A DNA stretch of 64,000 nucleotides from JAWLHU01 sp049324875 (GTDB taxonomy: Bacteria; Bacillota; Sulfobacillia; Symbiobacteriales; Symbiobacteriaceae). Shown piece after piece: positions 51,385 to 60,039 of this stretch. Made by a program: the position numbers and the translations under genes. The notes beneath the pieces were generated by a model that searched no databases, was not told where the DNA came from, and worked only from the letters and a program-made list of their open reading frames with translations. Position 1 is the stretch's first letter. Every line of letters starts with the position of its first letter. The DNA is taken from contig JBMONC010000042.1 in NCBI GenBank assembly GCA_049324875.1, positions 1 to 64,000 on the forward strand, written 5' to 3'.

Positions 51385-52344
51385 GTGAAGCCAACCGGAC
51401 GGTTTCTCACCGTCTCCCTGAATGCCGCAGCCGATGTGACCTACCTGACCGACGGCCTTCAGCCCGGGGGCGAGCAGAGCGTCCGGCCGGTGGCGCGGGT
51501 GGCCGGCGGAAAGGCGAACAACGTCGCCCGCGTCGCCGCCGCCCTGGGCCACCCCGCCATCGCCACCGGCTTCTCCGGCGGGGCGACCGGCCGGTTTATC
51601 GAGGAGTCGCTCCGCAGCCATGGGATCGATGTCAGCTTCGTCCCTGTGGCCGGTGAGAGCCGGACCTGCATCACCCTGGTCGACCCCGGCGGCGGCAGCC
51701 CCACCCTGCTGCGGGAGCCCGGGCCCACCCTGACGTCGGCCGATGCGGATCGCTTCCTGGAACAGTTCCGCCGGCTGATCCGCCGGGTGGAGTTCGCGGT
51801 GATCAGCGGCTCGCTGCCGCCGGGAATTCCCGATGACTTCTACGCCGAACTGGTCAGCACCGCCTACCGGACGGCCCAGGTTCGGTGCATCGTCGATGCC
51901 CGCGGAGCGGCGCTCCGCGCCGTGGTGCCAGCCCAGCCCTACCTGGTGAAGCCGAACCTGGAGGAACTCTCCGAGTGGGCGGGGCGAGCGCTCGCCACTG
52001 AGGAGGAGATCCTCTCTGCCGCCCGGGCGCTGATGGAGGCCGGCCCGCTGGTGGTAGCGGTCTCCCTCGGCCCTCGCGGGCTGATCCTCCTCTCCCCCGA
52101 GGGTGCCTGGCGGGCCGCCCCGCCGGCGGTGCGGGCGGTCAACACCGTCGGCTCCGGCGACTCGCTGGTCGCCGGCTTTGTGGTCGGCCTGCTGGAGGGC
52201 CGTTCAGCGGATCAGATCCTCCGGATGGCGGTCGCCTGCGGCACCGCCAACGCTGTGACCCCGGGGGTGGGGGAGGTGGACGCGGCCGTTGTGGCGCAAC
52301 TGGTCCGGCAGGTCCGGGTGGAGCGGCTTTCCCCTGCCAGGTGA
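51385..52344 (+). CDS. 1-phosphofructokinase-type PfkB sugar kinase
   Basis: 319 residues from GTG 51385 (SD AGGAG). The N-terminus 'TVSLNAAADVTYL' and 'VAGGKANNVARVAAALG' and C-terminal 'NTVGSGDSLVAGFVVGLLEG' (catalytic Asp in GSGDS) match the FruK/LacC hexose-phosphate kinase branch. Typical members have NPALD and GGKGIN, so the substrate pocket is slightly altered here. No fructose PTS is nearby. Substrate: probably fructose-1-phosphate or tagatose-6-phosphate. Confidence 0.85.
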   Translation: MKPTGRFLTVSLNAAADVTYLTDGLQPGGEQSVRPVARVAGGKANNVARVAAALGHPAIATGFSGGATGRFIEESLRSHGIDVSFVPVAGESRTCITLVDPGGGSPTLLREPGPTLTSADADRFLEQFRRLIRRVEFAVISGSLPPGIPDDFYAELVSTAYRTAQVRCIVDARGAALRAVVPAQPYLVKPNLEELSEWAGRALATEEEILSAARALMEAGPLVVAVSLGPRGLILLSPEGAWRAAPPAVRAVNTVGSGDSLVAGFVVGLLEGRSADQILRMAVACGTANAVTPGVGEVDAAVVAQLVRQVRVERLSPAR

Positions 52345-52360
52345 GACGGCGCCTTGGTTT

Positions 52361-52375
52361 GGTGGTCTGACCACC
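52361..52375. promoter_or_regulatory. GntR-type (LutR/LldR-like) operator upstream of lutABC
   Basis: GGTGGTC-T-GACCACC, a perfect inverted repeat containing TGGTCTGACCA, the core recognised by FadR-subfamily GntR regulators such as LldR/LutR. It lies about 134 bp upstream of lutA. No GntR gene is present in the window. Confidence 0.65.
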
Positions 52376-52508
52376 TGAAGGCTAGTCCTTTGGTGTCATT
52401 TACGAACTACTACGCAGGACTTCTGTCCCGGTGGCGAAGAAAAGGGGACGCAAAAGAGCCCATTCTTTAGAATGGCCTTCTCCTACTTCTCTCCGTGGAG
52501 GTGACCCA

Positions 52509-53222
52509 ATGCGCGTCTCCCTCTTCATCACATGCCTCTCAGATATGTTCTTCCCGAACGTGGGCGAGGCGGTCGTCCGCCTGCTCAAGCGCCATGGGGT
52601 TCAGGTCGATTTTCCGATGGAGCAAACATGCTGTGGTCAGCCGGCCTTTAACAGCGGATTCCACGATGAAGCCCGCCAGATGGCGCGCCAGTGGGTGAAG
52701 GCCTTCGAACGGGCCGAGTACGTGGTGACCCCGTCCGGCTCCTGCGCGGCCATGGTGCGGACCCACTACCCCGACCTTCTCCCCGAGTCCCGGGAGATTG
52801 CCTCCCGCACCTACGAGTTCACCCAGTTCCTGGTCGATGTGCTGAAGGTGGAGGACCTGGGCGCCAAGTTCAAGGCCAGGGCAGCCTATCACCACTCCTG
52901 CCACATGCGGCGCGAACTGGGCATCTACCACCAGCCGCTCACCCTGCTCCGCCACGTGGAGGGCCTGGAGTTGGTGGAGGTCCCCCGGGGGGAGCTCTGC
53001 TGTGGGTTCGGCGGCACCTTCTCCGTCAAGATGCCCGAGATCTCGGAGGCGATGGTCTCCGACAAGGTCTCGGCGGTCGCCTCCACCGGGGCGGATATCC
53101 TGGTGGGCTCCGACAGCTCCTGCATCATGAACATCGGTGGCCGGATGTCCCGGGAGGGCCGTCCGATCCGGGTGATGCACACCGCCGAACTGCTCTGGGA
53201 GGGGGTGCGGAACCGTGGCTAA
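52509..53222 (+). CDS. lutA: L-lactate utilization protein LutA
   Basis: 237 residues from ATG 52509 (SD GGAGGTGA; the open frame extends to 52431 without signals). Two CCG-type cysteine-rich domains: 'EQTCCGQPAFNSGF' near residue 40 and 'GELCCGFGGTFSVK' near 165, as in LutA/GlpC-like iron-sulfur oxidoreductases. With LutB and LutC it oxidises L-lactate to pyruvate. Overlaps lutB by 8 bp. Confidence 0.93.
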   Translation: MRVSLFITCLSDMFFPNVGEAVVRLLKRHGVQVDFPMEQTCCGQPAFNSGFHDEARQMARQWVKAFERAEYVVTPSGSCAAMVRTHYPDLLPESREIASRTYEFTQFLVDVLKVEDLGAKFKARAAYHHSCHMRRELGIYHQPLTLLRHVEGLELVEVPRGELCCGFGGTFSVKMPEISEAMVSDKVSAVASTGADILVGSDSSCIMNIGGRMSREGRPIRVMHTAELLWEGVRNRG

Positions 53223-54642
53223 CGCCGTGAAGCTGCCCTTCAAGGACCGGGTGAAGAAGGCCCTGGCCGACCAGAAGCTGCGGGCTGCCCTGGCCAAGGC
53301 GGGCGAGACCTTCAAGACCAAGCGGACCGCTGTCTTTGCCGAGATGGACGAGCTGGCCGCCCAGGGGCTGACTCTGGGCACCCGTGAGCAGTTGAAGGCG
53401 GAGGGCCGGCGGATTCGCCAGCACGTGGTGGACCATCTGGACGCCTACGTCAAGCAGGCGGCTGACTCGATCCGCAGCCGGGGCGGCAAGGTTCACTATG
53501 CCGCCAACGCCCTGGATGTCGGCCAGATCGTCAAGCAGATCTGCGAGGCCAAGCAGGCGAAGCTCCTGGTCAAGTCCAAGTCGATGGCCTCCGAGGAGGT
53601 CCACCTGAACGCCGTCCTCCAGGCGGCGGGCATGGAAGTGGTGGAGACCGACCTGGGCGAGTACATCATCCAGATCGATGGGGAGACCCCTTCCCACCTG
53701 ATCGTTCCGGCCATTCACAAGAACAAGCAGCAGGTGGCGGAGACGCTCTCCAAGGTGGCCGGCCACGAGCTGCCGGCCGACAGCCAGAAGCTGACCGCCT
53801 TTGCCCGGGGCAAGCTCCGGGACATGTTCCTGAACGCTGACATCGGCGTCTCGGGGGCCAACTTCGTCATCGCTGAGACCGGCTCGGTGCTGCTGGTCTC
53901 CAACGAGGGCAACGCCCGCCTGGTCACCTCGCTCCCCAGGACCCATATCGTGATCTGCGGCTTTGAGAAGATCATCCCGACCATCGAGGATGCCGCCGTG
54001 CTGATCTCGCTCCTGCCCCGCTCCGCCACCGGGCAGAAGCTCTCGGTCTACACCTCGCTGGTCACCGGGCTGCCCACGCCCGGCGAGGCCGATGGCCCCG
54101 AGGAGCTGCACGTGATCTTCCTGGACAACGGCCGGACCAACATCGTCGGGACCGAGTTCGAGGAGACGCTCTACTGCATCCGCTGCGCCGCCTGCCTCAA
54201 CGTCTGCCCGGTCTACCGGAACATCGGCGGGCACGCCTACGGCGGCGTCTACTCCGGCCCCATCGGCGCCGTGCTCACCCCGCTGCTGAACGGCCTGGAG
54301 GAGTGGAAGGACCTCCCCTACGCCTCCAGCCTCTGCATGGCCTGTTACGAGGCCTGTCCCATGGGGATCCACCTGCATGAGCACCTGCTCAACCTGCGGA
54401 AGCGGGCGGTGCGGCAGGAGATGGCCCCTTGGCATGAGAAGGCGGCCATGAAGATCCTGGCCTGGCTCTGGAGCAGCCCCGGCCGGTACAGGGCGCTCGC
54501 CTCCATGGGCCGCCTGGCCCAGAAGCTGAGCGGGGGCTGGTACCCGCCGCCCCTCTCCAACTGGACCAAGTCCCGCGAGTTCCCCAAGATCGCAGAGAAG
54601 ACCTTCCGGGAAAGGTGGGCGGAGATCAATGGCGATGACTGA
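53215..54642 (+). CDS. lutB: L-lactate utilization iron-sulfur protein LutB
   Basis: 475 residues from GTG 53215. The N-terminal LUD domain (DUF162) is followed by two [4Fe-4S] motifs, CIRCAACLNVCP near 320 and CMACYEACPMGI near 373, and the LutB C-terminus 'SREFPKIAEKTFRERW'. Central electron-transfer subunit of the LutABC complex. Confidence 0.95.
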   Translation: MANAVKLPFKDRVKKALADQKLRAALAKAGETFKTKRTAVFAEMDELAAQGLTLGTREQLKAEGRRIRQHVVDHLDAYVKQAADSIRSRGGKVHYAANALDVGQIVKQICEAKQAKLLVKSKSMASEEVHLNAVLQAAGMEVVETDLGEYIIQIDGETPSHLIVPAIHKNKQQVAETLSKVAGHELPADSQKLTAFARGKLRDMFLNADIGVSGANFVIAETGSVLLVSNEGNARLVTSLPRTHIVICGFEKIIPTIEDAAVLISLLPRSATGQKLSVYTSLVTGLPTPGEADGPEELHVIFLDNGRTNIVGTEFEETLYCIRCAACLNVCPVYRNIGGHAYGGVYSGPIGAVLTPLLNGLEEWKDLPYASSLCMACYEACPMGIHLHEHLLNLRKRAVRQEMAPWHEKAAMKILAWLWSSPGRYRALASMGRLAQKLSGGWYPPPLSNWTKSREFPKIAEKTFRERWAEINGDD

Positions 54643-55297
54643 GCAGGAATTCCTCGCCCGAATCGCTGCGAAGCGGGGCCGCCCGGTGCTCACCACCCCG
54701 CCGCCCCGGCCCGGCCATGTCCGGTCGAAGCCGGTCCCGCCGGCCAACATGTCCGGCCGGGAGGCGATGGCCGACTGGTTCGCCCGCGAGGTGGCCAAGC
54801 TGACCGGCACCGTCGATATCGTGACCGGGCTGGAGGCGGCCGGACAGGCTGCCGCCGCCCACATCGCCCGGACCTGCGCCAGGGGCGACGTCATCTTCTG
54901 GGATGATCCCATCGCCCTCAGCGCCCGGGCCGGCGTGGAGGCCGAGGGCTTCACCGCCCACGTCTGGCCGCAGGACCGCATGCGCTGTGCGGGCGCCGTC
55001 GCCGGGGTGACCACCGCCCTGCTGGGCGTGGCCGAGACCGGATCGATCGCCCTGAACGCCTCGCCCAGGAACGGGCGCATCGTCAGCCTGCTGCCCCCGC
55101 TCCATGTGGCGATCCTGCCCACCTCCCGCCTGGTGGCCACCGTGGGCGACTACTTCAAGGCGGTGGCGACCCTGGGCAGCCTCCCCGCCGCCCTCAACCT
55201 GGTCACCGGCCCCAGCCGCACGGCGGACATCGAGCTGGAGCTCTCCATCGGCGTCCACGGCCCTGCCAGCCTGCACGTGGTGCTCTACCACGACTAG
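54629..55297 (+). CDS. lutC: L-lactate utilization protein LutC
   Basis: 222 residues, ATG 54629 (or 54635), overlapping lutB by 14 bp. LUD-domain protein with the family segments 'GVTTALLGVAETGSIALNA' and 'LPPLHVAILPTSRLV'. Third subunit of the lactate oxidation complex; its operon ends at a terminator. Confidence 0.94.
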   Translation: MAMTEQEFLARIAAKRGRPVLTTPPPRPGHVRSKPVPPANMSGREAMADWFAREVAKLTGTVDIVTGLEAAGQAAAAHIARTCARGDVIFWDDPIALSARAGVEAEGFTAHVWPQDRMRCAGAVAGVTTALLGVAETGSIALNASPRNGRIVSLLPPLHVAILPTSRLVATVGDYFKAVATLGSLPAALNLVTGPSRTADIELELSIGVHGPASLHVVLYHD

Positions 55298-55313
55298 CCC
55301 ATACCAGATAAGG

Positions 55314-55343
55314 ACCCCCGGCAGACCGTCTGCCGGGGGTTTT
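55314..55343 (+). terminator. Terminator of lutABC
   Basis: ACCCCCGGCAGA, loop CCG, TCTGCCGGGGGT followed by TTT. Confidence 0.9.
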
Positions 55344-55350
55344 GTCATGC

Positions 55351-56112
55351 TCACCGCATCAGGGCGCCGCCGTTGATCTCCACCGTCTCGCCGGTGATCC
55401 AGCCCGCCTGCTCCGAGGCCAGGAAGCAGACCACGTGGGCCACATCGGCCGGGAAGCCCTCCCGGCCCATCGGGATCGACCGCTTGACCGCCTCAAACCG
55501 CTCCGGCGTGGAGTGGATCTGGTGGAAGGGGGTATCGCCGATCAGGCCCGGGGAGACCACGTTTACCGTGGCGATGGGGGCCAACTCCTTGGCAAGCCCC
55601 TTGCTAAAGCCGATCACGGCGGCCTTGGAGGCGGCGTAGATGCTGGAGCCGCCCCCACCGCCGTTGTGGGCCGCAATAGAGGACATGTTGATAATCCGCC
55701 CCCACCCGGCCCTGCGGATCGCCGGGATCACCGCCTGGGTGGTGAAGACGGTCGACTTCAGGTTCAGGTCCATCACCTGATGGTAGTACGCCTCGGTCAC
55801 CTCGTCCAGGGCGGTCCGGCGGACCATCCCGCCGGCGTTGTTGACCAGGATGGTGATATTGCCCAGCCGATCCGTGACCGCGGCCACCGTGCGGGTCACC
55901 TCGTCGAGGATTGTCAGGTCGGCCCGAAGGCTGATCGCCCGGACGCCCAGCGCCTCCATCTCCCGGACGGTCTGGGCGGCGCCCGCCTCGTTGCTCATGT
56001 AGGTGATCGCCACATCCGCCCCCGCCCGGGCGAGGCTGAGGGCGATTCCCCGCCCGATGCCCGTGCCGCCCCCGGTGACCAGGGCGATCCTGCCGTTCAA
56101 CTGAATCTGCAT
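55351..56112 (-). CDS. Short-chain dehydrogenase/reductase (FabG-like)
   Basis: 253 residues of a classical SDR: TGGGTGIGRG near 13-22, NNAGG near 90, active-site Ser in MSSIAA (~144), YAASK (~160) and a C-terminal 'ITGETVEINGGALMR'. NAD(P)H-dependent oxidoreductase; similar to 3-oxoacyl-ACP reductases but context gives no substrate. SD AGAGGGAGG before the ATG. Confidence 0.9.
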   Translation of the reverse strand: MQIQLNGRIALVTGGGTGIGRGIALSLARAGADVAITYMSNEAGAAQTVREMEALGVRAISLRADLTILDEVTRTVAAVTDRLGNITILVNNAGGMVRRTALDEVTEAYYHQVMDLNLKSTVFTTQAVIPAIRRAGWGRIINMSSIAAHNGGGGGSSIYAASKAAVIGFSKGLAKELAPIATVNVVSPGLIGDTPFHQIHSTPERFEAVKRSIPMGREGFPADVAHVVCFLASEQAGWITGETVEINGGALMR

Positions 56113-56334
56113 GGAACCTGCCTCCCTCTCGGGTCGCGTTGCCTACCGCGCCTCTATACGGCAGCGGCAGGGGCGATTCCTGCCCGTCCCAGGGAGGAGC
56201 GGGGCATCGTACCAACGGACGATGCGAGATTCCGCCCCCGGTTCCTCCAGCGCCAAGCCCATGGCTGGTAGCATGGAGCCAATAAACGCCGCCGCCGGTG
56301 CCTGACCGAGCGGCGCGCGGGGAGGCAATGACGC

Positions 56335-57579
56335 ATGTCCACCGCCACTGCTGCCACACCGGCTGCCCAGGCCCCGTCCCTCTTCCGGAACCGGACCTTT
56401 GTCGCCATCTGGTTGGGTCACACCATCTCCATCGTCGGCGATGGGTTCCACTCCGTTGCCCTGGGCTTCTGGGTGCTCCAGGCGACCGGCTCCGCCAGTG
56501 CCATGGCCACCATCATGTCGACCCGGGTGGTGGTGGGGATCCTGCTCGGGGCCGTGGGCGGGACGGTGGTGGACCGGACCGATCGCCGCCGGCTGATGAT
56601 CGCCATGAACCTGGTCCGCTTCCTGACCGTGGGCGCCATCGCCCTGCTGATCCGTAGCGGCTCCACCGCACTCCTGCCGGTCATCGGCCTGACAGCGCTC
56701 ACCGCGGTGGCCGCTGCCTTCTTCGGCCCCGCCTTCCAGGCCAGCCTGGTCAACATCGTCGGCAAGGAGGAGCTGCCCAAGGCCTCCGGCCTGCTGCAGG
56801 TGTCCAACACCCTCGCCCAGATCGCCGGCCCCTTCCTCGGCGGTGCGGTAATTGCCTTCCTGGGTGGATGGGCCGCCCTCTCCCTCGACGCTCTCTCCTT
56901 CCTGGTCGCCGCCGTGGCGATTCTGATCGGTGGATTCTTCCCCAGCCCCCGTCGGGAGGGCGCCCAGCAGACCTCCTTCTGGAAGGATCTCACACAAGGC
57001 TTCATCTATATCCGCAAGCATCCCCTGGCCCGGGGATTGGTGGTGCAGGCTCCCGTCATCAACTTCTTCGGCAACGCCATCGGTGTGCTGATCCCGGTGA
57101 TCGCCATCAAGCACTGGATGGCCAACTCGATCCAGTTTGGCACGCTGGAGGCGGTCTTCCCGGCCGGCTTTGCCATCGGAGCGATGGCGATCATGGCCTC
57201 GGCCAAGAAGATGACCCGCCGGGGCGCCTGGATGCAGGGCGGCATCTTTGTGGCCGGTCTCCTGATCGGCGGAATCGGCCTCATGCCCACGATTACCGCC
57301 GCCCTGCCCTTTGCGCTGCTGGCCGGCATCGCCCTCGCCTTCGCCAACGTACTGCTCCAGATCTCCCTGCAGTCCGAAATCGAACCCGAGGTGCAGGGCC
57401 GGGTCTTCGGCACCATGGGCAGCCTGATGCAGATCGCAAGCCCGCTCTCCATGATGGCCGCCGGCTTCCTCGGCGATATCTTCAGCCCCGTCCTGCTGAT
57501 CGCCCTCTGTGGCGGGATGGTCTCCCTGCTCGCCGTCGCCGGCTACCTGCTCTTCCCGGGCATCCGCCAGTACCAGTAG
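56335..57579 (+). CDS. MFS transporter (MFS_3/EntS-like)
   Basis: 414 residues, twelve predicted membrane helices. The MFS motif A region 'GAVGGTVVDRTDRRRLMIAM' lies between helices 2 and 3. Members of this branch export siderophores or drugs by proton antiport. SD GGGGAGG before ATG 56335. It is divergent from the SDR gene. Confidence 0.88.
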   Translation: MSTATAATPAAQAPSLFRNRTFVAIWLGHTISIVGDGFHSVALGFWVLQATGSASAMATIMSTRVVVGILLGAVGGTVVDRTDRRRLMIAMNLVRFLTVGAIALLIRSGSTALLPVIGLTALTAVAAAFFGPAFQASLVNIVGKEELPKASGLLQVSNTLAQIAGPFLGGAVIAFLGGWAALSLDALSFLVAAVAILIGGFFPSPRREGAQQTSFWKDLTQGFIYIRKHPLARGLVVQAPVINFFGNAIGVLIPVIAIKHWMANSIQFGTLEAVFPAGFAIGAMAIMASAKKMTRRGAWMQGGIFVAGLLIGGIGLMPTITAALPFALLAGIALAFANVLLQISLQSEIEPEVQGRVFGTMGSLMQIASPLSMMAAGFLGDIFSPVLLIALCGGMVSLLAVAGYLLFPGIRQYQ

Positions 57580-58010
57580 TGGGGCCGTTATCAGTGCCAC
57601 GGATTACACGGATCACACGGATTAAGACATTTAAACAGACGACGCCGGTGTCATCCTTGGAACGCCATGGTGCGGTGCTTCGCCCCAGCACCACCCATGA
57701 AAAAGGGTAGGAAACCCATTATCATTAATATTATGTGTTTATCCGTGCACTCCGTGTGATCCGTGGCGTCATGTTCAAGGGAATCCGTAGCGCGCGGCCC
57801 CGTTCCCCTGTAAAATGGAAGGTGGAAGGGAGATGACGGCATGACCGTCCACCGCTACTGACGCTGACGACTAGCTAAAACCGCATACCCGAAGAGCGTC
57901 ACCGTGGAGCGCAAGGCTCGACGGTTATTTGCGTTGGGCGCCCGAGCTCCTCCTTCGCGCCGTGGCTGATGGATCCCATCGACACGAAGCACAAGAAGGA
58001 GGAGCCCACA
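57580..58010. other. Intergenic region with a repeat element and a possible leader
   Basis: 431 bp without a long gene. 57596-57767 is an inverted-repeat element (separate entry). After it, nt 57841-57861 reads as a seven-codon open frame (MTVHRY stop) with GGGAG nine bases upstream. A hairpin follows at 57902-57924 (CCGTGGAGC, GCAAG, GCTCGACGG), then TTATTT. This arrangement could be an attenuating leader for the methyltransferase gene, but I cannot support it further. Confidence 0.4.
57596..57767. repeat. Palindromic intergenic repeat element (CACGGAT-type), about 172 bp
   Basis: Left arm 57596-57629 and right arm 57734-57767 match in 28 of 34 positions when inverted; each has GCCACGGAT and repeated ACACGGA/CACGGAT units. 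Arms of this 'cacggattacacggat' type recur between genes in many bacterial genomes and produce spurious 'IRVIRVIRG' open frames. The core of ~105 bp has no coding signs. Probably a MITE/REP-like dispersed element. Confidence 0.7.
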
Positions 58011-59051
58011 ATGGGTCTGCGCGTCTTTGGAAACCGTGAACTGGAAGCAGCTGACCGGATTCTGCGCCACGTCGAGCGGGGCGGTACCGCCGTGCTGGAG
58101 GGCCGCTGGGAGAGGGTGCTGCGGCTGCGGGAGTGGCTGGCCAAGCGCTGCCGTGACAAGGAAGCCCTGCAGCGGCTCGCCCTGCGGGCCTCCGGCGACT
58201 GGGTCCGCACGGTGGAGCCGCCCATCCACCTTCCCTACCTCCCGCTGATCACCGGCTCCCCGATTCTTGAGGAGTACCTGGTCCCGCTGGAGGAACTGGT
58301 CGCAGGCCTGGCGGCACAGGCCGCCCTTCACCCGGTGGAGGCGCTGGGCGCATCGCTGGTGGTCCACCGGAACGTCCTGGTTCCCCGCTCACAGCCACTG
58401 ATCCACCTGCTCCGGCGAGCCATGGAGGCGCAGCGCCCTGACCTGCCGGCCTCCCCGTCGGTGCTCGACATGGGCTGCGGCTCCGGTGTCTGCGCCCTGG
58501 TGGCTGCCCAGGTCTGGCCCGCCGCCCGGATCACGGCGACCGATCACCTGCCCGAGGCGATCGCGACCACCCGCATCAACGTCGACCGGATGGAAGCGGC
58601 GGGGCTGATCCGCCCTGGAGCCGTGCAGGTGACTCAACCGGGCGACCTCTTCGAGCATCTCGGCGGGGCCCGGTATGACCTGATCATCTTCAACGCCCCG
58701 TGGGTGGTGGCACCGGCGCGCAACCGGGCGGAGACCGCCCTGAACGACGCCGGCCAGGCCACCGTGCGGCGTTTCCTGAGCCAGGCGGCCACCCGGCTCA
58801 ACCAGGGCGGCAGGGTCCTGCTCGGCTATGCGAACCACTCCGGTGAGTCAGCCATCGGGAACCTGGAGCGATTCATAGCGGAGGCCGGCCTCCGGGTCGT
58901 CCGGCGCCACACCGACCGGATCAAGACCCATCGCGCCCACCGGTCCTGGCAGGCGATCTACGCCTACGACCTCTGCACCGGCCCCAACGACATCCCGGAA
59001 GATCGTGCCGGAAGGGGCGGTGAATCGGATTCTGTCGACTGCGCAGACTAA
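58011..59051 (+). CDS. Class I SAM-dependent methyltransferase
   Basis: 346 residues from ATG 58011 (SD AAGGAGGAG). The first ~130 residues form a helical domain and residues ~150-260 the Rossmann fold, with motif I VLDMGCGSGVCALVA and a motif IV variant FNAPWVVAP where N5-glutamine or adenine enzymes have NPPY. Similar layout to PrmC/HemK-like and RlmG-like methyltransferases, but substrate not predictable. The C-terminus is Asp/Ser-rich. Confidence 0.82.
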   Translation: MGLRVFGNRELEAADRILRHVERGGTAVLEGRWERVLRLREWLAKRCRDKEALQRLALRASGDWVRTVEPPIHLPYLPLITGSPILEEYLVPLEELVAGLAAQAALHPVEALGASLVVHRNVLVPRSQPLIHLLRRAMEAQRPDLPASPSVLDMGCGSGVCALVAAQVWPAARITATDHLPEAIATTRINVDRMEAAGLIRPGAVQVTQPGDLFEHLGGARYDLIIFNAPWVVAPARNRAETALNDAGQATVRRFLSQAATRLNQGGRVLLGYANHSGESAIGNLERFIAEAGLRVVRRHTDRIKTHRAHRSWQAIYAYDLCTGPNDIPEDRAGRGGESDSVDCAD

Positions 59052-59085
59052 GACTGGCCCCATGATCAAGCCGGAGGTGATATGG

Positions 59086-59334
59086 GTGCTGATCGCTGTG
59101 GAAGACGGTCTGGACCAGGTGGAGCGGGCCCTCCGGCAGGAGGGATTCGAGATCACCAAACTGACGCCGGGGGCCATGTCAGCCAAGGTCGACGCGGCTG
59201 TCGTCACCGGCATGTCCGACAACTTCATGGGAATTCACGACACCAACGGCAACAAGTTTCCCGTGATCGATGCCTCGGGCAAGACGGCGGATGAGGTTGT
59301 CCGGCAGGTTCGAGATCGCGCGGGTCGCAAATAA
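59086..59334 (+). CDS. YkuS-like UPF0180 family protein
   Basis: 82 residues from GTG 59086 (SD GGAGGTGAT), which gives the family N-terminus MLIAVEDGLDQVERAL; ATG 59062 is the alternative. 'AAVVTGMSDNFMGIHDTNG' and 'TADEVVRQV' match YkuS of Bacillus. Function unknown. Confidence 0.85.
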   Translation: MLIAVEDGLDQVERALRQEGFEITKLTPGAMSAKVDAAVVTGMSDNFMGIHDTNGNKFPVIDASGKTADEVVRQVRDRAGRK

Positions 59335-59350
59335 CCGGGAGGTGAGCCTC

Positions 59351-59647
59351 ATGGCGCTCCTCGAGATCAGCGTTGTCCCCGTGGGGACGGAGAGCCCCAG
59401 CTTCTCCAGCGTCGTCTCGCAAGCGCTCAAGGAGGCCCAGCGCAACGGCATCAAGTACGATGTGAGCCCGACGAGCACGGTGATGGAGGGAGACCTCCCC
59501 GCCCTGCTGGACATTGCTCAGAAGATGCACCGGGCTGCCTTCCACGGGGGCACCCAGCGGGTTGTCACGAACATCAGCATCGACGAGCGCCGGGACAAGG
59601 ACCTCCGTATGGAGGAGTCGGTGGCGGCAGCTCGCAACGGCCTCTAG
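59351..59647 (+). CDS. MTH1187/YqgV-family thiamine-binding-type protein
   Basis: 98 residues, SD GGGAGGTGAG. 'LLEISVVPVGTESPSFSSVV' at the start and 'IDERRDKDLRMEESV' at the end match the UPF0045 (MTH1187/YkoF-like) ferredoxin-fold family, some of which bind thiamine or hydroxymethylpyrimidine. Co-transcribed with the YkuS-like gene (16 bp spacing). Confidence 0.85.
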   Translation: MALLEISVVPVGTESPSFSSVVSQALKEAQRNGIKYDVSPTSTVMEGDLPALLDIAQKMHRAAFHGGTQRVVTNISIDERRDKDLRMEESVAAARNGL

Positions 59648-59650
59648 CTG

Positions 59651-59681
59651 AAAGGGAGCACCCGCTGGGGTGCTCCCTTTA
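59651..59681. terminator. Bidirectional terminator
   Basis: AAAGGGAGCACCC, loop GCTG, GGGTGCTCCCTTT. Lies between convergent genes ending at 59647 and 59689. Confidence 0.85.
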
Positions 59682-59688
59682 AGATTCC

Positions 59689-60018
59689 TCAGGAGCGCTG
59701 CGTCGGGAACGGGGCGACGCCGGGCTGGCCGGCGGCCTGGGGCGTGGTGCTGATGTTCGGGCCCGTGGCCACCACCGTCGGGTTGGGCGTTGCCCCCGGC
59801 ATCGTTACCGTCGGTGCCGTTGCGTCCGGTGCCGTTACGTTGGGTGCCTGTCCGGCCAGCGCCTGCTCTGCCGCCATGATGGCGTACTTGACCATGCTGC
59901 CGGCCTCCCGGGAGGTCAGCAGGCCATAGTCGCCGGGCTGAGCACGATCGCCGGCGCCCTGCAGGCGCGCCAGGAACATCTTCGTCTCATCCGAGAGCAG
60001 GGAACGTCTGCGGGCCAT
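59689..60018 (-). CDS. Alpha/beta-type SASP-like protein with Pro/Thr-rich tail
   Basis: 109 residues from ATG 60018 (SD AAGGAGGG). Residues 1-55 (MARRRSLLSDET..., YGLLTSREAGSMVKY, AAEQALAG) recall the DNA-binding SASPs of spores, whose motif is TSRxxGSVGG...MAEQ. Here the GG is lost and the helices are shorter. A low-complexity tail with repeated APxxTAP/PxATPxPT follows, which SASPs do not have. Possibly a spore-associated or surface protein; assignment tentative. Confidence 0.5.
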   Translation of the reverse strand: MARRRSLLSDETKMFLARLQGAGDRAQPGDYGLLTSREAGSMVKYAIMAAEQALAGQAPNVTAPDATAPTVTMPGATPNPTVVATGPNISTTPQAAGQPGVAPFPTQRS

Positions 60019-60039
60019 TGCGGTCACCCTCCTTTCCGG

